Of a stretch of 64,000 nucleotides of DNA, positions 11,231 to 24,071 are shown piece after piece. This stretch comes from Sternotherus odoratus (Eukaryota; Chordata; Testudines; Kinosternidae): contig JAVMKO010000005.1 of assembly GCA_032164245.1 (NCBI GenBank), positions 59,257,442 to 59,321,441 of the forward strand, in the 5' to 3' direction. Under the pieces are notes generated by a model. It saw nothing but the letters and a program-made list of their open reading frames with translations, was not told where the DNA came from and ran no database searches. How positions within the stretch are numbered: position 1 is the first letter of the stretch; the number at the start of each line of letters is the position of its first letter. The position numbers were made by a program, and so were the translations under genes.

Positions 11231-13389
11231 GAGCGGCGCGCTCTTGAGCAATTACATCTAAGTCCTTTAACTTAGAAACTTGCTGTTTCTGAATTTCATT
11301 TTCAATTACTGAGGTTTTCTGTGTGAGGATTTTCATAAATTGCTCTGGAAATGTAAAAGAAGAGCAAAGCACTTTATTCTACTTATTAATCCTACAATTA
11401 CATGGCTGTAGAGTATTTTTACGTTTCTTAATATGAAGCTTAAGCCCCTTTTCTGCCACTCCTCCACATAACCCATGCACTGAGGATTATGGACATGTCA
11501 GAAAAGTCCAGGTTTTTGAAATCTACATTCCAGGCTTTGCAGTTACATAATACTGCTTTTCACTATCTCTCTTTAATAAGCTTCAAGCAAAACAATATCT
11601 CATTAGTTAATTTGCAAATGGTTTCTTGAGGGATCGCATCACATGAGTCATGTCCTCATCCATCAGTTTAAAGCATAACTAAACTGGGCTGAAAAAGTAC
11701 TACCCTGTCTCACTCCAGTGTCTTGGTATTTGTATTCCTGATGTGGATTTCATTGCTGAGAACAGAAATGCAGGCTTTGTCTGTTGATGGATGTGACATC
11801 TTGGATCTACCATCTTGGCTGTCACAGTTTTATAATAATAATATTCCTCAGCCATCTTCCATGTTTTTCAGACATGCTAAACCTGACAGGCCTGAAAAAT
11901 TACAACTCTCACATTCCACTGGCTTAATATTTAGTCTAACAATAACTACCATGATTTGATCTTACAGAAAACAATAAATAAAAATTATTTTGCCGTATAG
12001 TCTATCAAAAATAGGTATTTAATTGCAATTCAATGCCATGTTACTAGTGACTTTACTAGCCTCCAGTACTTTAGAAATCCACTTTCCTCTTTCTCTCATT
12101 CTTAGGTCTGTATAGACCACAATGGAGCAACTTAGACTTAATTCATGTACAGCCATGCTAAACAGCTGGTTCTTCCTCAAACCCAGTTTTATTAAACATC
12201 ACTCTTCCTGTTACTTAGGTTAAATAGCCAGATGATTGCAAAACTCCCCACCTCCCACTGAGCTGTGGGAAAGAGACCACATTCAGCGCTAAATCTGCAG
12301 TTTCTTACCAGTTAGAAATTTTGCTCTTCATTTGTCCCCCTAACATGCATCGTGCTAGAGAGAGGCTCAGACCAAACTCCTGGATCAAAAAGACCCCCTA
12401 ACTTTGGCTAGGAGGAGAATTTTCAATCTGAAGTTAGATAAAGATACAAATTTTGGAAATTGTTCATTACAAAAATGAGAGCTGATGCCAAAGCCTGAAT
12501 TCAAATACTGCTGGCACACTGGTGTTCAAAAGCTGAATCTGAGTTTTGTAGCCTGGGCATCTCTGTAAATCGTGTACAATTTCACAGCTGATTAGACAAC
12601 CAAGTACTAGCTCACTCAGTGACTGTTCCTTGCAGATCAGTATTTCTGCCATTTATAGTAATCCACATAATATATTGACTTCAGGCAAGAAAGAGACTTG
12701 TATAACAATCAGAAAATAGACTTGGTTTCCATTTCTTTACAGCAGCTTTGAACGGAACTTCTGACATTTACCTTTTTGCTTCATTTCATCAGTGAGATGA
12801 CTCTCCAGTATAACTGGTGAATTAAGAAGTTGCATCACTGATTTTAATTTTACTTGATATGATCAGATACACTATTAAGGTATCTGATATGAATGTTGTA
12901 CTATCCTCATCACTGGAGAAATGATGGCTGTTTTGCCATCACTGTTGGGATGATACCTATGGCAATACATTGGTATTCTCTTGTATTTGTCTCATAGAAC
13001 CATAGCAGTATATGACAACAGAAAATATGAAGGCACAGCATTGTGTAAAACTTACCGGAGTCTCAAGAAACATTTCTTCTTGTAATCAGGAAACCCAACT
13101 GGTTGTCTGTCCCTTCTATCTACTGCCACAGAATAGATATTGTTTTATTTCTCACTCATCTCTCAAATACCCAAAGTGTATTTGGGATTGATTTGAGCCC
13201 TTGTTTGTTTCGCTATAATTATAGCCCAGAAAACTGAAAGTATTGCGTGGGAGGAAACCGTGACAGCCACAAGCTTCCACCACGTAGAGATCACATGCTG
13301 CACTTTGTGGGTAATAACTGGGAACTTCCAATTCTGTCTGTGTGCTTGTATTGTAAAACAAAATGAAACCACACATGCTTAACCATTGA
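11231..13389. other. Unannotated stretch
   Basis: AT-rich. No supportable gene or repeat beyond simple-sequence patches. Confidence 0.5.
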
Positions 13390-13530
13390 AGGAACATGAG
13401 AATTGCCATACTGGATTAGACCAGTGGTCCATCTAATCCAATTACCTGTCTCGGACAGAAACCAGTAGCACAGACCTATATGCAGTTATCGGACAACCTG
13501 CCCCCAGAGAAAGTTTCCTCCTACCCTACA
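13390..13530 (-). mobile_element. CR1-like LINE 3' region, antisense
   Basis: Reads gaacatgagaattgccatac then agaccagtggtccatctaat. It is clearly related to 40293-40450 (actgggtcagaccaaaggtc), the antisense 3' region of a CR1 subfamily common in turtles. Confidence 0.7.
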
Positions 13531-13835
13531 GTACTCAGATGTTGTCTTATGCTCTGAAGCATGGCTCCTTGTATCTTTTCCAACATTCTCATTTGTCTTT
13601 TCAGCAGTAGATTTCCCAAAAGTTTGGTTCTGCTTGTTAATTGGGGAAAAACCGAGTGTGCAGAAAGAGGCTTAATACTTGTCATGGAATTATGGGTACC
13701 AGGGACCCAGATTCAGTACATGTGCACCCCACTGGTGGTATTATCAACTGACCATGATTGTTGTTTTGTTGATGGTAGTAGGCACTTTCCAGAGATTTAA
13801 GAATAGAGCAGGATCCAAATAAAAACCACAATAGA

Positions 13836-14260
13836 TTGTAAGCTCTTTGGGGGAGGGATCTTTGGTTCATTCTGTATTTGTACAGCACCTAGCAGAATTG
13901 GATCATGGTCCATGACTAGGTCTCCTGGGTACTATGGTAATATGAATAACTACTACTATTACTAATAAAGAATGGATGACCTCTGCCTGGAGGAGCTCAC
14001 AGTCTAAAGATGGATGGACAGACAAGTGGACAAGTCAGGAAATTAGAATAACAAAATCAATAAGACTTACTATGGGCAGCATTGCAGAAGTAGGCTTTCA
14101 AAAAAGTTTTAAAAGTGAATAGAGATGAGTGTTTGCAGAAGATTTGAGCAAGGGGTTGCAGTCGACCTGAAGCTTGATAAATGGACAGAAGGAAGAGGGA
14201 CATATTTACATTGTGTCTTAAGCGACCAGCAGATAGTGGATGAGGAGTTAGTGGGAAAGA
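13836..14260. repeat. L2/MIR-type 3' tail followed by a related old repeat
   Basis: The first part has gattgtaagctctttggg and tgtacagcacctagcaga, the pattern of ancient L2/MIR-type 3' tails. It ends in an (ACT/AAT)-rich tail near 13955. From 13975, gaggagctcacagtctaaag begins a stretch resembling the repeat at 43774-44165. Confidence 0.5.
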
Positions 14261-16335
14261 TGTGATCAAAATAACGGACAAGAAGTACTTACTTTTTTTA
14301 GTGGCAATGTGTGTGTTTGAAAGGCTGGCAAAGTGGACATTAAGGCAGCCATGTCAGAATAAAATGAGAGACTGGACAAGAGAGACTGGACAAGAGATTT
14401 GGGTGTGGGGATGGAAAGAAAAGGACAGATGGCAAGGAGCAAGTATCAGCAATATGAAATTTCATAGTGAGCTATTGCCATTCTGCCACATCCATTTTCT
14501 GTCTATTCCACGCAGCAATCAGGGCCACCAAAATAGCTGAATATTCTTTCCGTACCATCCCATATGTCATCTTAATGTGTGAGTTAATTTTCAGCCAAGT
14601 ACATGCTCTCTGTGTGATTCCTTCCCAGTCCATTTCTTATAGCAATCTAGCCCCTTATCAGTAGTTTCAGGTTAGAAAGTAACATTAACACCAAAATTAT
14701 AATGTAAAATAATACTTACTTTGCATTTCTTTACAGCAGCATTGCACAGTCGCTCTGCCATCCAGCCTTTCTGAGTGGGTGGACTTCCAGCTATTTCACT
14801 CTCTGATTTTTGTCATGAGTCTTGCCTTCTTCCCCTTAAAATGAGGGGTGCAATGGATTACTATTTAGGACACGCTATTATTTTCCACCCACTTCCCTGT
14901 GACACTGGTGTCAGAATTCCTTTGACATGCACAGCTCTCGGGAGGTGAGGGTCACATTTAAAATGGAGTAGAGAACCCAAATTCTGGAATAATGAGGGCA
15001 GAGAGGCTGGATGTTGAAGATAGGTGTGGAGAGAAGGGGAACATAGAAGGAGTGGGCTTGTCGGGGGGGGGGGGGGGGGGGAGAAGGAACCAAGAATGAA
15101 GGTGGGTTTAGAGGGGATCCTATGGCTGATGATATTGGAACAAAAATGGAATCTAATTTGATGCTGATAGTGGCTATATAGACAAGCTGTTATACAGCTT
15201 GCTGAACTACATCTCACACCAAGTCTTGGTCTCTAGAAACTCCCTTAATGAGAGGAAGTATGTTGACAAGGGCAGTGGTAGGATTCCTTCTCCTTGAAAA
15301 TTGCCATGGATCTTTAAGGGAATCTGGCAGCAGAATCACATGTCATTAGAAAGATGACTAAATCACTGGATTTCATTTTTGAATGTAAAGGAGTGACACC
15401 AAAAACCATCACTTTAACACCTTCCCAAGGTAGATTCTGACTGAGAAAATTCAAGTCCCACTGGAAACCAATGAAAAATACATGGTTTCAAAATTGTTTT
15501 AAGGTAGATCATAGAGAGCGATAGGGAGAGAATTTACCTTTAAAAAAACCCCCAAAAACACAGAAGCGGTTTGGTTTTCTCTGGTTTCTAATTGGACTTG
15601 CATTATAAGTATGGGAAATCCAATGCTACCTCTCTAAGATGTCAGACTTGAGAAGAGAGAAGATGGATTTTCTATATGGAAAAAGTAGTAGGTATTTCTT
15701 AATTGTTTTTAAAACACATAATGTGCATATTTAGTCTTACAGGCTGATTGAACAGATACTTAGACAAATGCTGATTTTTATGTATGTGAGTAGTTACGTT
15801 TTGTTCACCTGCCTAGGTATTTTCAGGATCATGACCTTTTTCAGTAAATATTTTCTTTGTTCTCTGAGGTATTACAGAAAAAATAGTTTTCCTTTAACTT
15901 CCACTTGTATGCCCATCAGAGATAACAGAAGGAATTTCATTTGCTACAATGTCACAATACCCCCCAAATCTAGCCCAGGATAAAAGGAAACCACTTTTTA
16001 GTTAGCGTACTTTTGAAGTGAATAACATCACCTTCTCTTCTTGGTTCACATCTCCAGTTAATTAGAGTAAATATTTTAGTGAGATTTCCACTGCAATGGG
16101 GCATAGTAAAGAAATTTTATTTTTGACTCTTTAGCTCAAGGTCAGAAACTGAAATGAAGCATTCTGACCTTCCTTGGCTGCACATAGATTGATTGAGTAA
16201 GAAATCTTTTTGGAAGTATTCCTCAATCCCCTGCTGCACCATTGAAATGTGGGTGTACTTCCTAAAGTCCTGCTTCTGTTACTTTCCCCCCTTTCTGCCT
16301 CCACCCTCACCCCTTACTGAAGTGTGTGTTGTATA
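14261..16335. other. Unannotated stretch with a 19-G run
   Basis: No gene or family recognised. Uninterrupted G run at 15063-15081, G-rich flanks around it. Confidence 0.5.
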
Positions 16336-16343
16336 ACCTGAAA

Positions 16344-16827
16344 TAGTGGTTCTCAATGAAGGGTACATGTACTCCTGAGGTACGTGAACTCATCTAGATC
16401 AGTGTTTCTCAACCTAGGGGTTGCAGGCCACATCAGGGGCATGAGATGGGTTCGGGAAATCACAAGTGCGGGGCCGGAATTAGACGGTGGCAAGCAGGCC
16501 AATTGCTCAAGGTCCCGTGCCACAGAGGCTCCTGTGAAATTAAATTGCATGCTTCAGCCCCTTCACTTCAGAGAAGGCTCACAAGTGAAAAACAGGGTCA
16601 TGTATCACATTGAAATACAAGTATAATATTCATATTCCAGTTGATTTATTTTGTAATTACATGGTAAGAATGAGAAAGTAAGCAATTTTTCAGTAACTGT
16701 GTGTTGGGACACATGTATTTTTATGTCTGATTTTGTAAACAAGTAGTTTTTAAGTGAGGTGAAACTTGGGGTACGCAAGACAAATCAGACAAGGGGTACA
16801 ATGGTCTGGAAAGGTTGAGAAGCACTG
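16344..16827. mobile_element. Non-autonomous hAT element carrying an inner hAT-like fragment
   Basis: The ends tagtggttctcaa and ggttgagaagcactg form an imperfect inverted repeat. The flanks acctgaaa (16336-16343) and atctggaa (16828-16835) match at six of eight bases. The outer interior includes gggtacatgtactcctg and, after about 16608, tatattcatattccag-like and ggtgaaacttggggtacgca sequence. Between roughly 16400 and 16605 a second element starts cagtgtttctcaacctaggg, another hAT-type terminus, so this is a nest. No coding capacity. Confidence 0.75.
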
Positions 16828-17254
16828 ATCTGGAACATTGGCCCAAGTGTTCGGCCTGGCTGAAGTTGTTTGGGAGATGGAAATGCTAAATTAATTTGGC
16901 TCAGATTTTAACCTACAGAAATTTGTTCTCACATAATCTAAGGCAATTAGACACATGATTATTTTTAAAAAAGCAGTTCTTAAATAAATATCTTGAAGTG
17001 TTGTAAGCCAAATAGGGCAGTGCTCAGATACTGTTCAGTTGAGTAAACTTACAGGCCTGAACACTAAGGTCTAAAAATTCATAGATCTAGTGAGGCCTAC
17101 ATTGTCAAAGTTGACTTGCAATTGTTTTCCTTGGACCTCATTTTCAGAGGGCAATTGCTCAGACTTTTCTGGAAAAGCTTTTTGAAGGCATCTCCTCTCC
17201 AAATGGGTACTCAAAATCACTAGTCATCCTATGGAAAAAACAGAAAGTATAACC

Positions 17255-17551
17255 CAGAGTATGTCTGAACTGTGGCTGGGGGTGTGCTTTCCAGCCCAGA
17301 TAGAAAGACTCACTAGCTTTGCTCTATCTAATGCTCTAAAAATAGCAGTGTAGCTGGGGGTAGCACAAGCAGCTGTAACGCAGGTGTAACCCAGTAATTC
17401 AGGTTAGCCCCTCAGTACAAAGCTACTGAGGCCCCCATGGTACATACTTGAGTGGCTGGTTCGAATCACCACCCATGCTACCACCAGTTACAAGTGTACG
17501 TCTGTCTACCTACGCAGGGAAAGGTGCTCCCAGCTGCAGTGTAGATATATC
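17255..17551. mobile_element. Miniature DNA element, Harbinger-like or related ends
   Basis: Left end agagtatgtctgaactgtgg and right end cagctgcagtgtagatatat form an imperfect inverted repeat of the type (g)ggtatgtctacactgca. Non-coding interior. Family assignment is tentative and no target duplication was resolved. Confidence 0.5.
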
Positions 17552-17633
17552 TAAACTGACTATATACACTGACTTCCTTGATATTTTACTGTCCATGCTG
17601 AAGGAAATGGAATGAGTAAGCAAAGATCTTGAG

Positions 17634-17778
17634 TATCAGAGGGGTAGCCGTGTTAGTCTGGATCTTCAAAACCGATTTTTCACTGCATGCATCCGACGAA
17701 GTGGGTATTAGCCCCTGAAAGCTTATGCTCTAATACATCTGTTAGTCTATAAAATGCCATAAGACTCTTTGTTGTTTT
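17634..17778 (+). mobile_element. 145 bp Penelope-derived unit with perfect 13 bp TSD
   Basis: Starts tatcagaggggtagccgtgt and ends with gaaagcttatgctctaatac, then ctgttagtctataaaatgcc and a T-rich tail. Both ends are shared with the Penelope-like remnant at 6987-7940, and everything in between is missing. The flanks 17621-17633 and 17779-17791 are the identical 13-mer caaagatcttgag, so the short unit is one complete insertion event. Confidence 0.9.
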
Positions 17779-17791
17779 CAAAGATCTTGAG

Positions 17792-19374
17792 AGGCAAGTG
17801 TAATTTGGATATATATAGAGAGAGCTCTGTCACTTTTAATAACGTAAGGTGGTATTAGTAACATAGGTAAAGACATACTTTAGCACAGGATTTTTAAACT
17901 GATAATGTCACTTGAACAGCTATAGATTATGCATAGTTGGGGTGAAGATGGATTTCCTAATAGAAAAATTGGAAAATTGTGAGGTATAGTCCTAACTGAG
18001 AAGAATATCTATAGTACACAGGAATCAGGTAATATCTCTTTAAATAGTCTGGAAATTATCTCTGGTACTCCATCTTCCATTGCAGAAGGCACCAGAACCT
18101 AACAGAAGGGCAGTTTATACATGTAACTAAGACTTGTATGTTGGCATATACTGTGATTTGGAACCAAGTTGTGTTCCTGTGGCTTCCTCGTATTCTTAAT
18201 GTTGGGTAGAGATCAAAGATAAGAACATTGCCTCTCTTTAGGAAAGCACTTAAGCACATTTTGGAACCCGCTCTAGTCTGAAATTTTTCAGATGAAACAG
18301 TTGTTCATCAGATGAATGCAGTTTCATTGAAACCAAAATTGTTGGCGAGACAGTGCTGGGTTTGAGGGAACTCTTGACTCTAAACATTTTTGGTTAAAAA
18401 AGTTTTGAAGTAGAACTGGAAATTTTCCATAGTTAAGTCCAATAACTTTGCATTTTCAAATATCAGTGAATAATAAAATATTAGTAAAAGATAAAAATCT
18501 TAAAGGAAAAAATGTGACCATCGAAATCAAATGACCCAAATTGATTTTTTTCCCTTCAGTTTATGAACATTTTTGAGATGCTGACTTTTCACCTGAATTC
18601 AAGATAGGAAAAGATTTCAAACATCAAAAAGTCTCAGGGGTAATAAACCTGTTTCCACTCAGCTCTATTTAAGACCCATTGAAGGAATCACACTTATGCA
18701 TTTTCCTGAGCTGGGGTGGATTTAGGTACCAATCTAGGAAAGAATTTAAGACTGTGACCCAGGAACTCAAATGGCACAACCACTATTGGCTCCTACCATT
18801 ATAGAATATCATTGTTCTTTTCCTCCTTCAATTTACCCATGCAGAGTTAATTTGAGGTGGAGTTTATAGAGTGGAACAATATTGGATTTGCTTGAGAACC
18901 AGGGAACTAGGAATTAGGGACAAATTCTAATCCCGGTGAAATCAAAGGGAAAGTTCCTACTGACTTCAGTGAAACCAAGATTCGGCCCATAACAATTGTT
19001 GTGTTGTGGGTTACACAAATAAATTGAATGAATTCAACAGTTCTTCTGCCACTCTGTACTCCATCTCTTTCAACCACATATCATGCTTCAACCACTGCTT
19101 AAACTGACGGAGCTCAAGTTGTCAGGAAGCAGGCACTGACTATATAGGGCCAAGTAACAGGGTAATTTAACATACAGGCAGCCAGTTTCTCCTTTTGTTC
19201 ATAAAACTGTTTCCTGATAGCAGCGATGATGAAATAGACCACTAAGTATTTACGATGGGGGAAAAAACACCCAAACTTTTATGTAGTGGATAAAAATAAA
19301 ATGGTACTTCTGCTTTGAAGAAGTGGGAAATTACAGAAGTTGTAAAATTTCCTACGCGTTTTACACCTTCCATC

Positions 19375-19428
<54 letters not shown>

Positions 19429-20378
19429 TTGCGAGAAATTACAAAAAAAATCTACTGAGACCTAAAATAAACTGCTGGATTTGGGGGAGATTTTTTCGGT
19501 ACTATGAATTGACAAGCGTAATTGGTACCAAAGAGTAATTACAGCAGTGATACCTCTTCTGCTGCACTTTTTCTTGTCGAGATGCTAGGCTAACATAAAA
19601 TTAATGTCACATAATATAGCCTTGTAAATGCACAAGTGGTGTTTATTGTTGCAAGCAGACAGTTTTTTTTTTAATACCCAGGAATCGTAAATGCCAAAGT
19701 TTTAAAAATAAAGTACTAAACTTCCCCTGAGAGCAGTTAAACTGCGGGACTCAATCCGACTCAAGTAGCTTGAGCCATGATTAATACTTCCAGTTGTTAA
19801 CAGTGAAATGGACTAGTCCTATTTTTCCCCCATTTGGTTGGATTTCTCTGCTTTTTAAAAGGGACACAGTAAAGGCTGTTTTTTTCTTCGTCTGTCTTTG
19901 TTTTTTGGACACTTTGCGAAGGTGGTGAATTATTGGCAAAGGGAGGCCGGTGCATTATTATACTGGTGGGCATTGCTGCATTTTACTTTTGGTGGAGTGT
20001 TATCATTTAAGCTAAGTCAAGGGCTACTATAGAAGATAGGAACCCCCTTTTTTTAGCATTTTATTGATTTGGATTTATATAGATGTTTAAATTTTATTTT
20101 CTTGAATTTATAACCACTCAGAAGCTTGACACAAAAAATTGTTGCTTCAGTGCCAGCATGTCCCCTTGTTAGGCACTGGATTGTTATCATGGGTTTGCTC
20201 ATAGCTTCTGGGCTGCTGCCATTGATTTTGTTGTTGTTAATGAAACAAAAAAACAACATTTTTTAGGGAAAAGGGCTGGTGGGGGGGGGGGGAGTGAGGG
20301 GAGAGAAGCAGGAAGGAAGTCCACAGAAAATTTGATGCAATGGGAAAACTTCCTGAGCTAGCTAAGGACCAGTGAGCA
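17792..20378. other. Unannotated stretch
   Basis: AT-rich with a (GT)n microsatellite (annotated separately) and a 12-G run at 20281-20292. Near 18925-18990 a short ggtgaaatcaaaggg ... ctgacttcagtgaaacc motif recalls low-copy palindromic miniatures. No gene supported. Confidence 0.5.
19377..19426 (+). repeat. (GT)25 microsatellite
   Basis: Fifty bases of uninterrupted gt dinucleotides. An open frame running through it (poly Cys-Val) is a product of the repeat. Confidence 0.99.
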
Positions 20379-20540
20379 ATCATAGAATGTCAGGGTTGGA
20401 AGGGACCTCAGGAGGTCATCCAGTCCAACCCTCTGCTCAAAGCAGGATCAACCCCAACTAAATCATCCCAACCAGGGCTTTGTCAAGCCTGACTTAAAAA
20501 CCTCTAAGAGAGGAGATTCCACCACCTTAGCAATCCACTG
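20379..20540 (-). mobile_element. CR1 LINE 3' tail, antisense
   Basis: Begins atcatagaatgtcagggttg and continues through aggtcatccagtccaaccct, agggctttgtcaagcctga and ggagattccaccacctta. This is a longer stretch of the same CR1 3' region as 8432-8550. 5' truncated. Confidence 0.92.
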
Positions 20541-21207
20541 TTAACCTACTGATTTACTGGTAGGCAGCTAGAGGGTCAGCATAGTATGGACTATCAAAAG
20601 CCCAGGAGGCTGACTGGCAGCCAGGAGACTGGAGTGTTGAGGGCCCAAAAAGTTGAGGGTATTTTGAGATGCTTTCCAGTGCTGATTGGCTGCCACTGTA
20701 GAAGCCGGTGGAATGGGAGTGGCTTTAATACTGTATAAACAGTGATAAAGATGGTTTATTGATTGCTGAGGGACCAGAAGCAATGCCTGTGACAACTGTT
20801 GCAGATGTGGTTAAAATAACTTGCCAGTCTGAAACACAAGCTCTCCTGTGAGTGGGCCTTGCTTTGGCCTTTATAAGGTGCTGTTTTCCTGTGTTGTGGG
20901 GGTGCTTTGGTTATGGGCCCACAATAAGTGCATTGGGATGCACACCTGTGCCCCGGGGGTCCTCCTGTTACAGGGCCACGTTCAGAGGGTCTAGGAGCTG
21001 CTTAGATGTTGGAACCACCTGCTATTTTTCAGTCAGGAAGCTCCTTTTGTGTACTGTATCCTTGGTATATAGAGATGTTAGAATGATGAGGTGCATTACA
21101 GAACCAGTGGAAATTTGGATACCATTCAAAATGCTGCTGTTGCTGAAACTAGTGACTGTCTGTGGCAATCTGAGCGTCCATAGGCCCTGTTGTATAGAGA
21201 GTGTTGC
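20541..21207. other. Unannotated stretch
   Basis: Moderate GC, no recognised repeat. Open frames on both strands are not convincing. Confidence 0.45.
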
Positions 21208-21215
21208 TCTTAGAA

Positions 21216-21379
21216 CATAGGTTGTTAACCTGGACATCAAAAAGAGGATCAAGGGTCATGAGCACCATACTTTTCCCATATTACTAAATGGGAAGGGAGT
21301 TCCTGGCTAGATGCCAGCTAGAGGAGAGAGGAAATTCTAGGCAGGGCATTTCTGGAAAGGAAAAAGTTGAGAACCTCTG
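21216..21379. mobile_element. Non-autonomous hAT element (164 bp)
   Basis: Ends cataggttgttaac and gttgagaacctctg are complementary at 11 of 14 positions. Flanks tcttagaa (21208-21215) and ctttagaa (21380-21387) match at six of eight bases with the central TA preserved. Non-coding. Confidence 0.68.
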
Positions 21380-21387
21380 CTTTAGAA

Positions 21388-23304
21388 AGTGGCTTGTTAA
21401 AAAGGGTTACAGAAACTGTGCTTACACAAACGTTGGTGTTCAAACATATTTATTTTTATTGGCTTAAATTTAGAATGTTTAGATTAGCGCAACAAAATAG
21501 TGGTGCTTTTGTGAGTGCACAGGGATTTTTTTTAAACCAATCAGTTATTTACATTTAGTTACATTATTATTTACATTTCTTGGAGAAAGTTTATATTTCT
21601 GTAGTTCTCTCTGAGCTATGACCTCCTCATCTGGTCCATGAATTAGCTGTGCTTGCTTTTACTATTAATTAAAATGTGATACTCAGAAATAGGAAATAGC
21701 TAAAGAAAGCACCACAATACTGTTGCATCTGATTTGGGGCTTCCCAAGGTTAGCCCATGCTTGCCTACCACAGCTTGTTTCATACTAAATCTCACCCAGA
21801 AAGGTTGCCACCAAGAAGGGGGAATTTTGTTTTCAGATGTAGATTTTTTTTGTACATGAAAGGAAAACCACTTATTTTTGTACTTAAAAGAAGGGATGCT
21901 AAAATGAAAACTATATTTGATCCAGTTGTGTAGGTTAGATGCCACTGAAAATACTGTACATTCACTTTGTCATGAAAACATACAGACTGTGTGTTTTCCT
22001 AAAATGAAGTTAAAATTGCTTAAAGCTGTAACTGGTGCATTACTTACAGAGAAGTCTGGCTTGAAAAGGAAAGGGGAAACTCTTGAAAGCAATAATGGGT
22101 GGGATTTTTAAGAGCCTACGTGTTTTAGAAGCATTAATCCCACTGAAAGTCAATGGGATTTGCTGTTTAAGATGCTTAATCACTTTTGACAATCACTCCC
22201 AGTAGGTCTAGAAATAGTTCAGCTTCAGTTGCATGGAAAGAGCTCTCTGCATTTTAGATCAGACTTAGTTTTCAACATTAGCTATTCTCTTAATGTAGAT
22301 TTGATTCTCTTCTAGAAAATGTATATCTTATTCCAGCTATATTTAGCAAAGAATCGTTTTCTCTTTTGAACATTGCTTTTACAGTTGTCCCAGCCATGCA
22401 CATGACATTCAAAAACAGTTGTGCTAGAGGGGCAAGATAAATAAGGATGGTATGAATTTAAAATCTGCTTAAGAATAGGAGACATAGGAATGAGTTTCTC
22501 TTACTGGCTGTGCCACTGACTTGTCTTCACTAGAAGGTTAGGTCCTGCTAGAATGTGGCCTGAATGAACCATTTGAAGTAATGAGATGTTAAAAGTGACT
22601 TTGCACTCATTGTAGAAAGGGGCAGGTTCAGTCTGCTCTTAAACTTATGGTTAAACTTATGGTTCCAGTGTGATTAACCCATGGCCAGATGAGAAAGTTA
22701 AACACCTCTAGTCCCTGTCTTTGGATGGATTTTCTGCCTTCCTCCCCTGCCTAATAAAAAGATACTTGCTTCATATACCCAAGTATTCTGAGTGCTTGTG
22801 AGTTTGGGGGGAGAAGGGGCAGGAAGAGTAGGAAGAGGTACGGCAACTTGCAAAGGGGACCAGGAAGGCTATGCTATAATTTCCCAGAGCGAGAAATAGA
22901 AATGTGGCTTTGGATGCGGGGTTTGAGCCATATCTATATCTATATATATTAAAGAAATGATTTGATGGAGACAACTCATGTGGAACTCTCATTAACAGCA
23001 ATGAAAATGTTGCTCCTCTGAATGCAGAACAGAGAGCAGAATGTTGCCCTTACTGACAGTGTTGCACAGAGCATGATCCCTCTCCACATAAGAACTCTAA
23101 GAGTTAATGTGCATGAAGTGAGTCTGTACAAAGAAATTTACATAATATTCCACTGGCCACAGGAGAACCTACTGCAGCAGGGCCTATAAAACTTGCAGTG
23201 GTACATCAATGTACAATAACTTTGCAGACGTGCACTAAATTGATGTTGCTAGAAACCCAGTTAAAAACAACTGTATGGAGAATGATTAAACCAATTCAGT
23301 CTTA
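21388..23304. other. Unannotated stretch
   Basis: AT-rich. Around 22100-22200 a stretch with aaagtcaatgggatttgctg and complementary flanks may be a worn palindromic miniature. No gene supported. Confidence 0.45.
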
Positions 23305-23647
23305 GTTTTGTGGTTAAGGAACTGAACTGGGACTCAGGAGACCTAGGTTCCATTCCTCCCTGTACTACACACGCCATGTGTGACCTTGGGTCAGTCACTT
23401 AGGCCCATATTTTTAAAGGTGTTTTAGTAGTGCTGAGTTGCGACATCTAACTGATTTAGGACCCTAAATCTCATTTTCAAAGGGGATTTAGGCACTTGGG
23501 AGCCAAAATGCTTTTGGGCAGTTGATAGGATTTAGGCTCCTAAATCAGTTAGGTGTTGCAACACGGAGTGCAGCAATGCCTAAATACTTTTAAAAATATG
23601 GGCCTTAGTCTCTCTGTGCCCCCCTCTGTAACATTTGTCTTGCCAAC
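23305..23647 (+). repeat. CORE/MIR-type SINE, interrupted by a TTA miniature
   Basis: Left part: gtggttaaggaactgaactg, gggactcaggagacctaggt and gtgtgaccttgggtcagtca, the tRNA-derived and core segments in sense. The match resumes at 23605 with ttagtctctctgtgcccccc. The 203 bp between is a separate insertion (23402-23604). The Harbinger at 23651 begins right after the SINE remnant. Confidence 0.78.
23402..23604. mobile_element. Palindromic miniature element (203 bp) with TTA target duplication
   Basis: Starts ggcccatatttttaaaggt and ends acttttaaaaatatgggcc. The inverted similarity continues inward (ctaactgatttaggaccc against aggctcctaaatcagtta), so most of the element can fold on itself. It is flanked by tta at 23399-23401 and 23605-23607, inside an otherwise continuous MIR-type SINE. 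The TTA duplication suggests PIF/Harbinger mobilisation, though its ends differ from those of the autonomous copy. Confidence 0.85.
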
Positions 23648-24071
23648 TTAGGCCCTGTCTCCACTACCACTTTAATTCGATTTTAACGACGTTAGGTCGA
23701 ATTAAACGTGTACCTGTCTTCACATACATGCCCTTAACGTCGATGTAAAGGGCCCTCAAGATCGAATTTGGAACTCCAGCCTGACGAGAGAAATAAGGCT
23801 AATCTCGACATTCCAAGCTCGACTGTGGGCTAGTGAAGACGGAACCCGACATTAATAGCCTCCAGAGGCTGTCCCACAATGCTCCATTCTGACCGCTCTG
23901 GACTGCCTCACTGCTCCACTGTGACCGCTCTGCACTGCACTCTGAACTCGCTGCTCTGGCCAGGTAGATCAGACCCGGGAACATTTGAATACCATTTCCT
24001 GTTTGGTCAGCGTGGTCAGCTCACCTGATCAGCTCAGTCGCCATTCAGAGCAATCAGCAGCACTAGCCGCC

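Noticed and set aside
10981..11372. Arg/Gly/Pro-rich open frames on both strands
   Set aside because: Products of the 43 bp GC-rich direct and inverted repeats; no splice or start context.
14861..15217. 118-codon minus-strand frame
   Set aside because: Contains a poly-proline run from the 19-G tract and no recognisable domain.
19323..19538. Open frame with a long Cys-Val run
   Set aside because: Reads straight through the (GT)25 microsatellite.
20852..21252. 122-codon plus-strand frame, Cys-rich
   Set aside because: No signal peptide or known cysteine pattern, no splice-linked partner; probably chance, though I cannot exclude a worn repeat.
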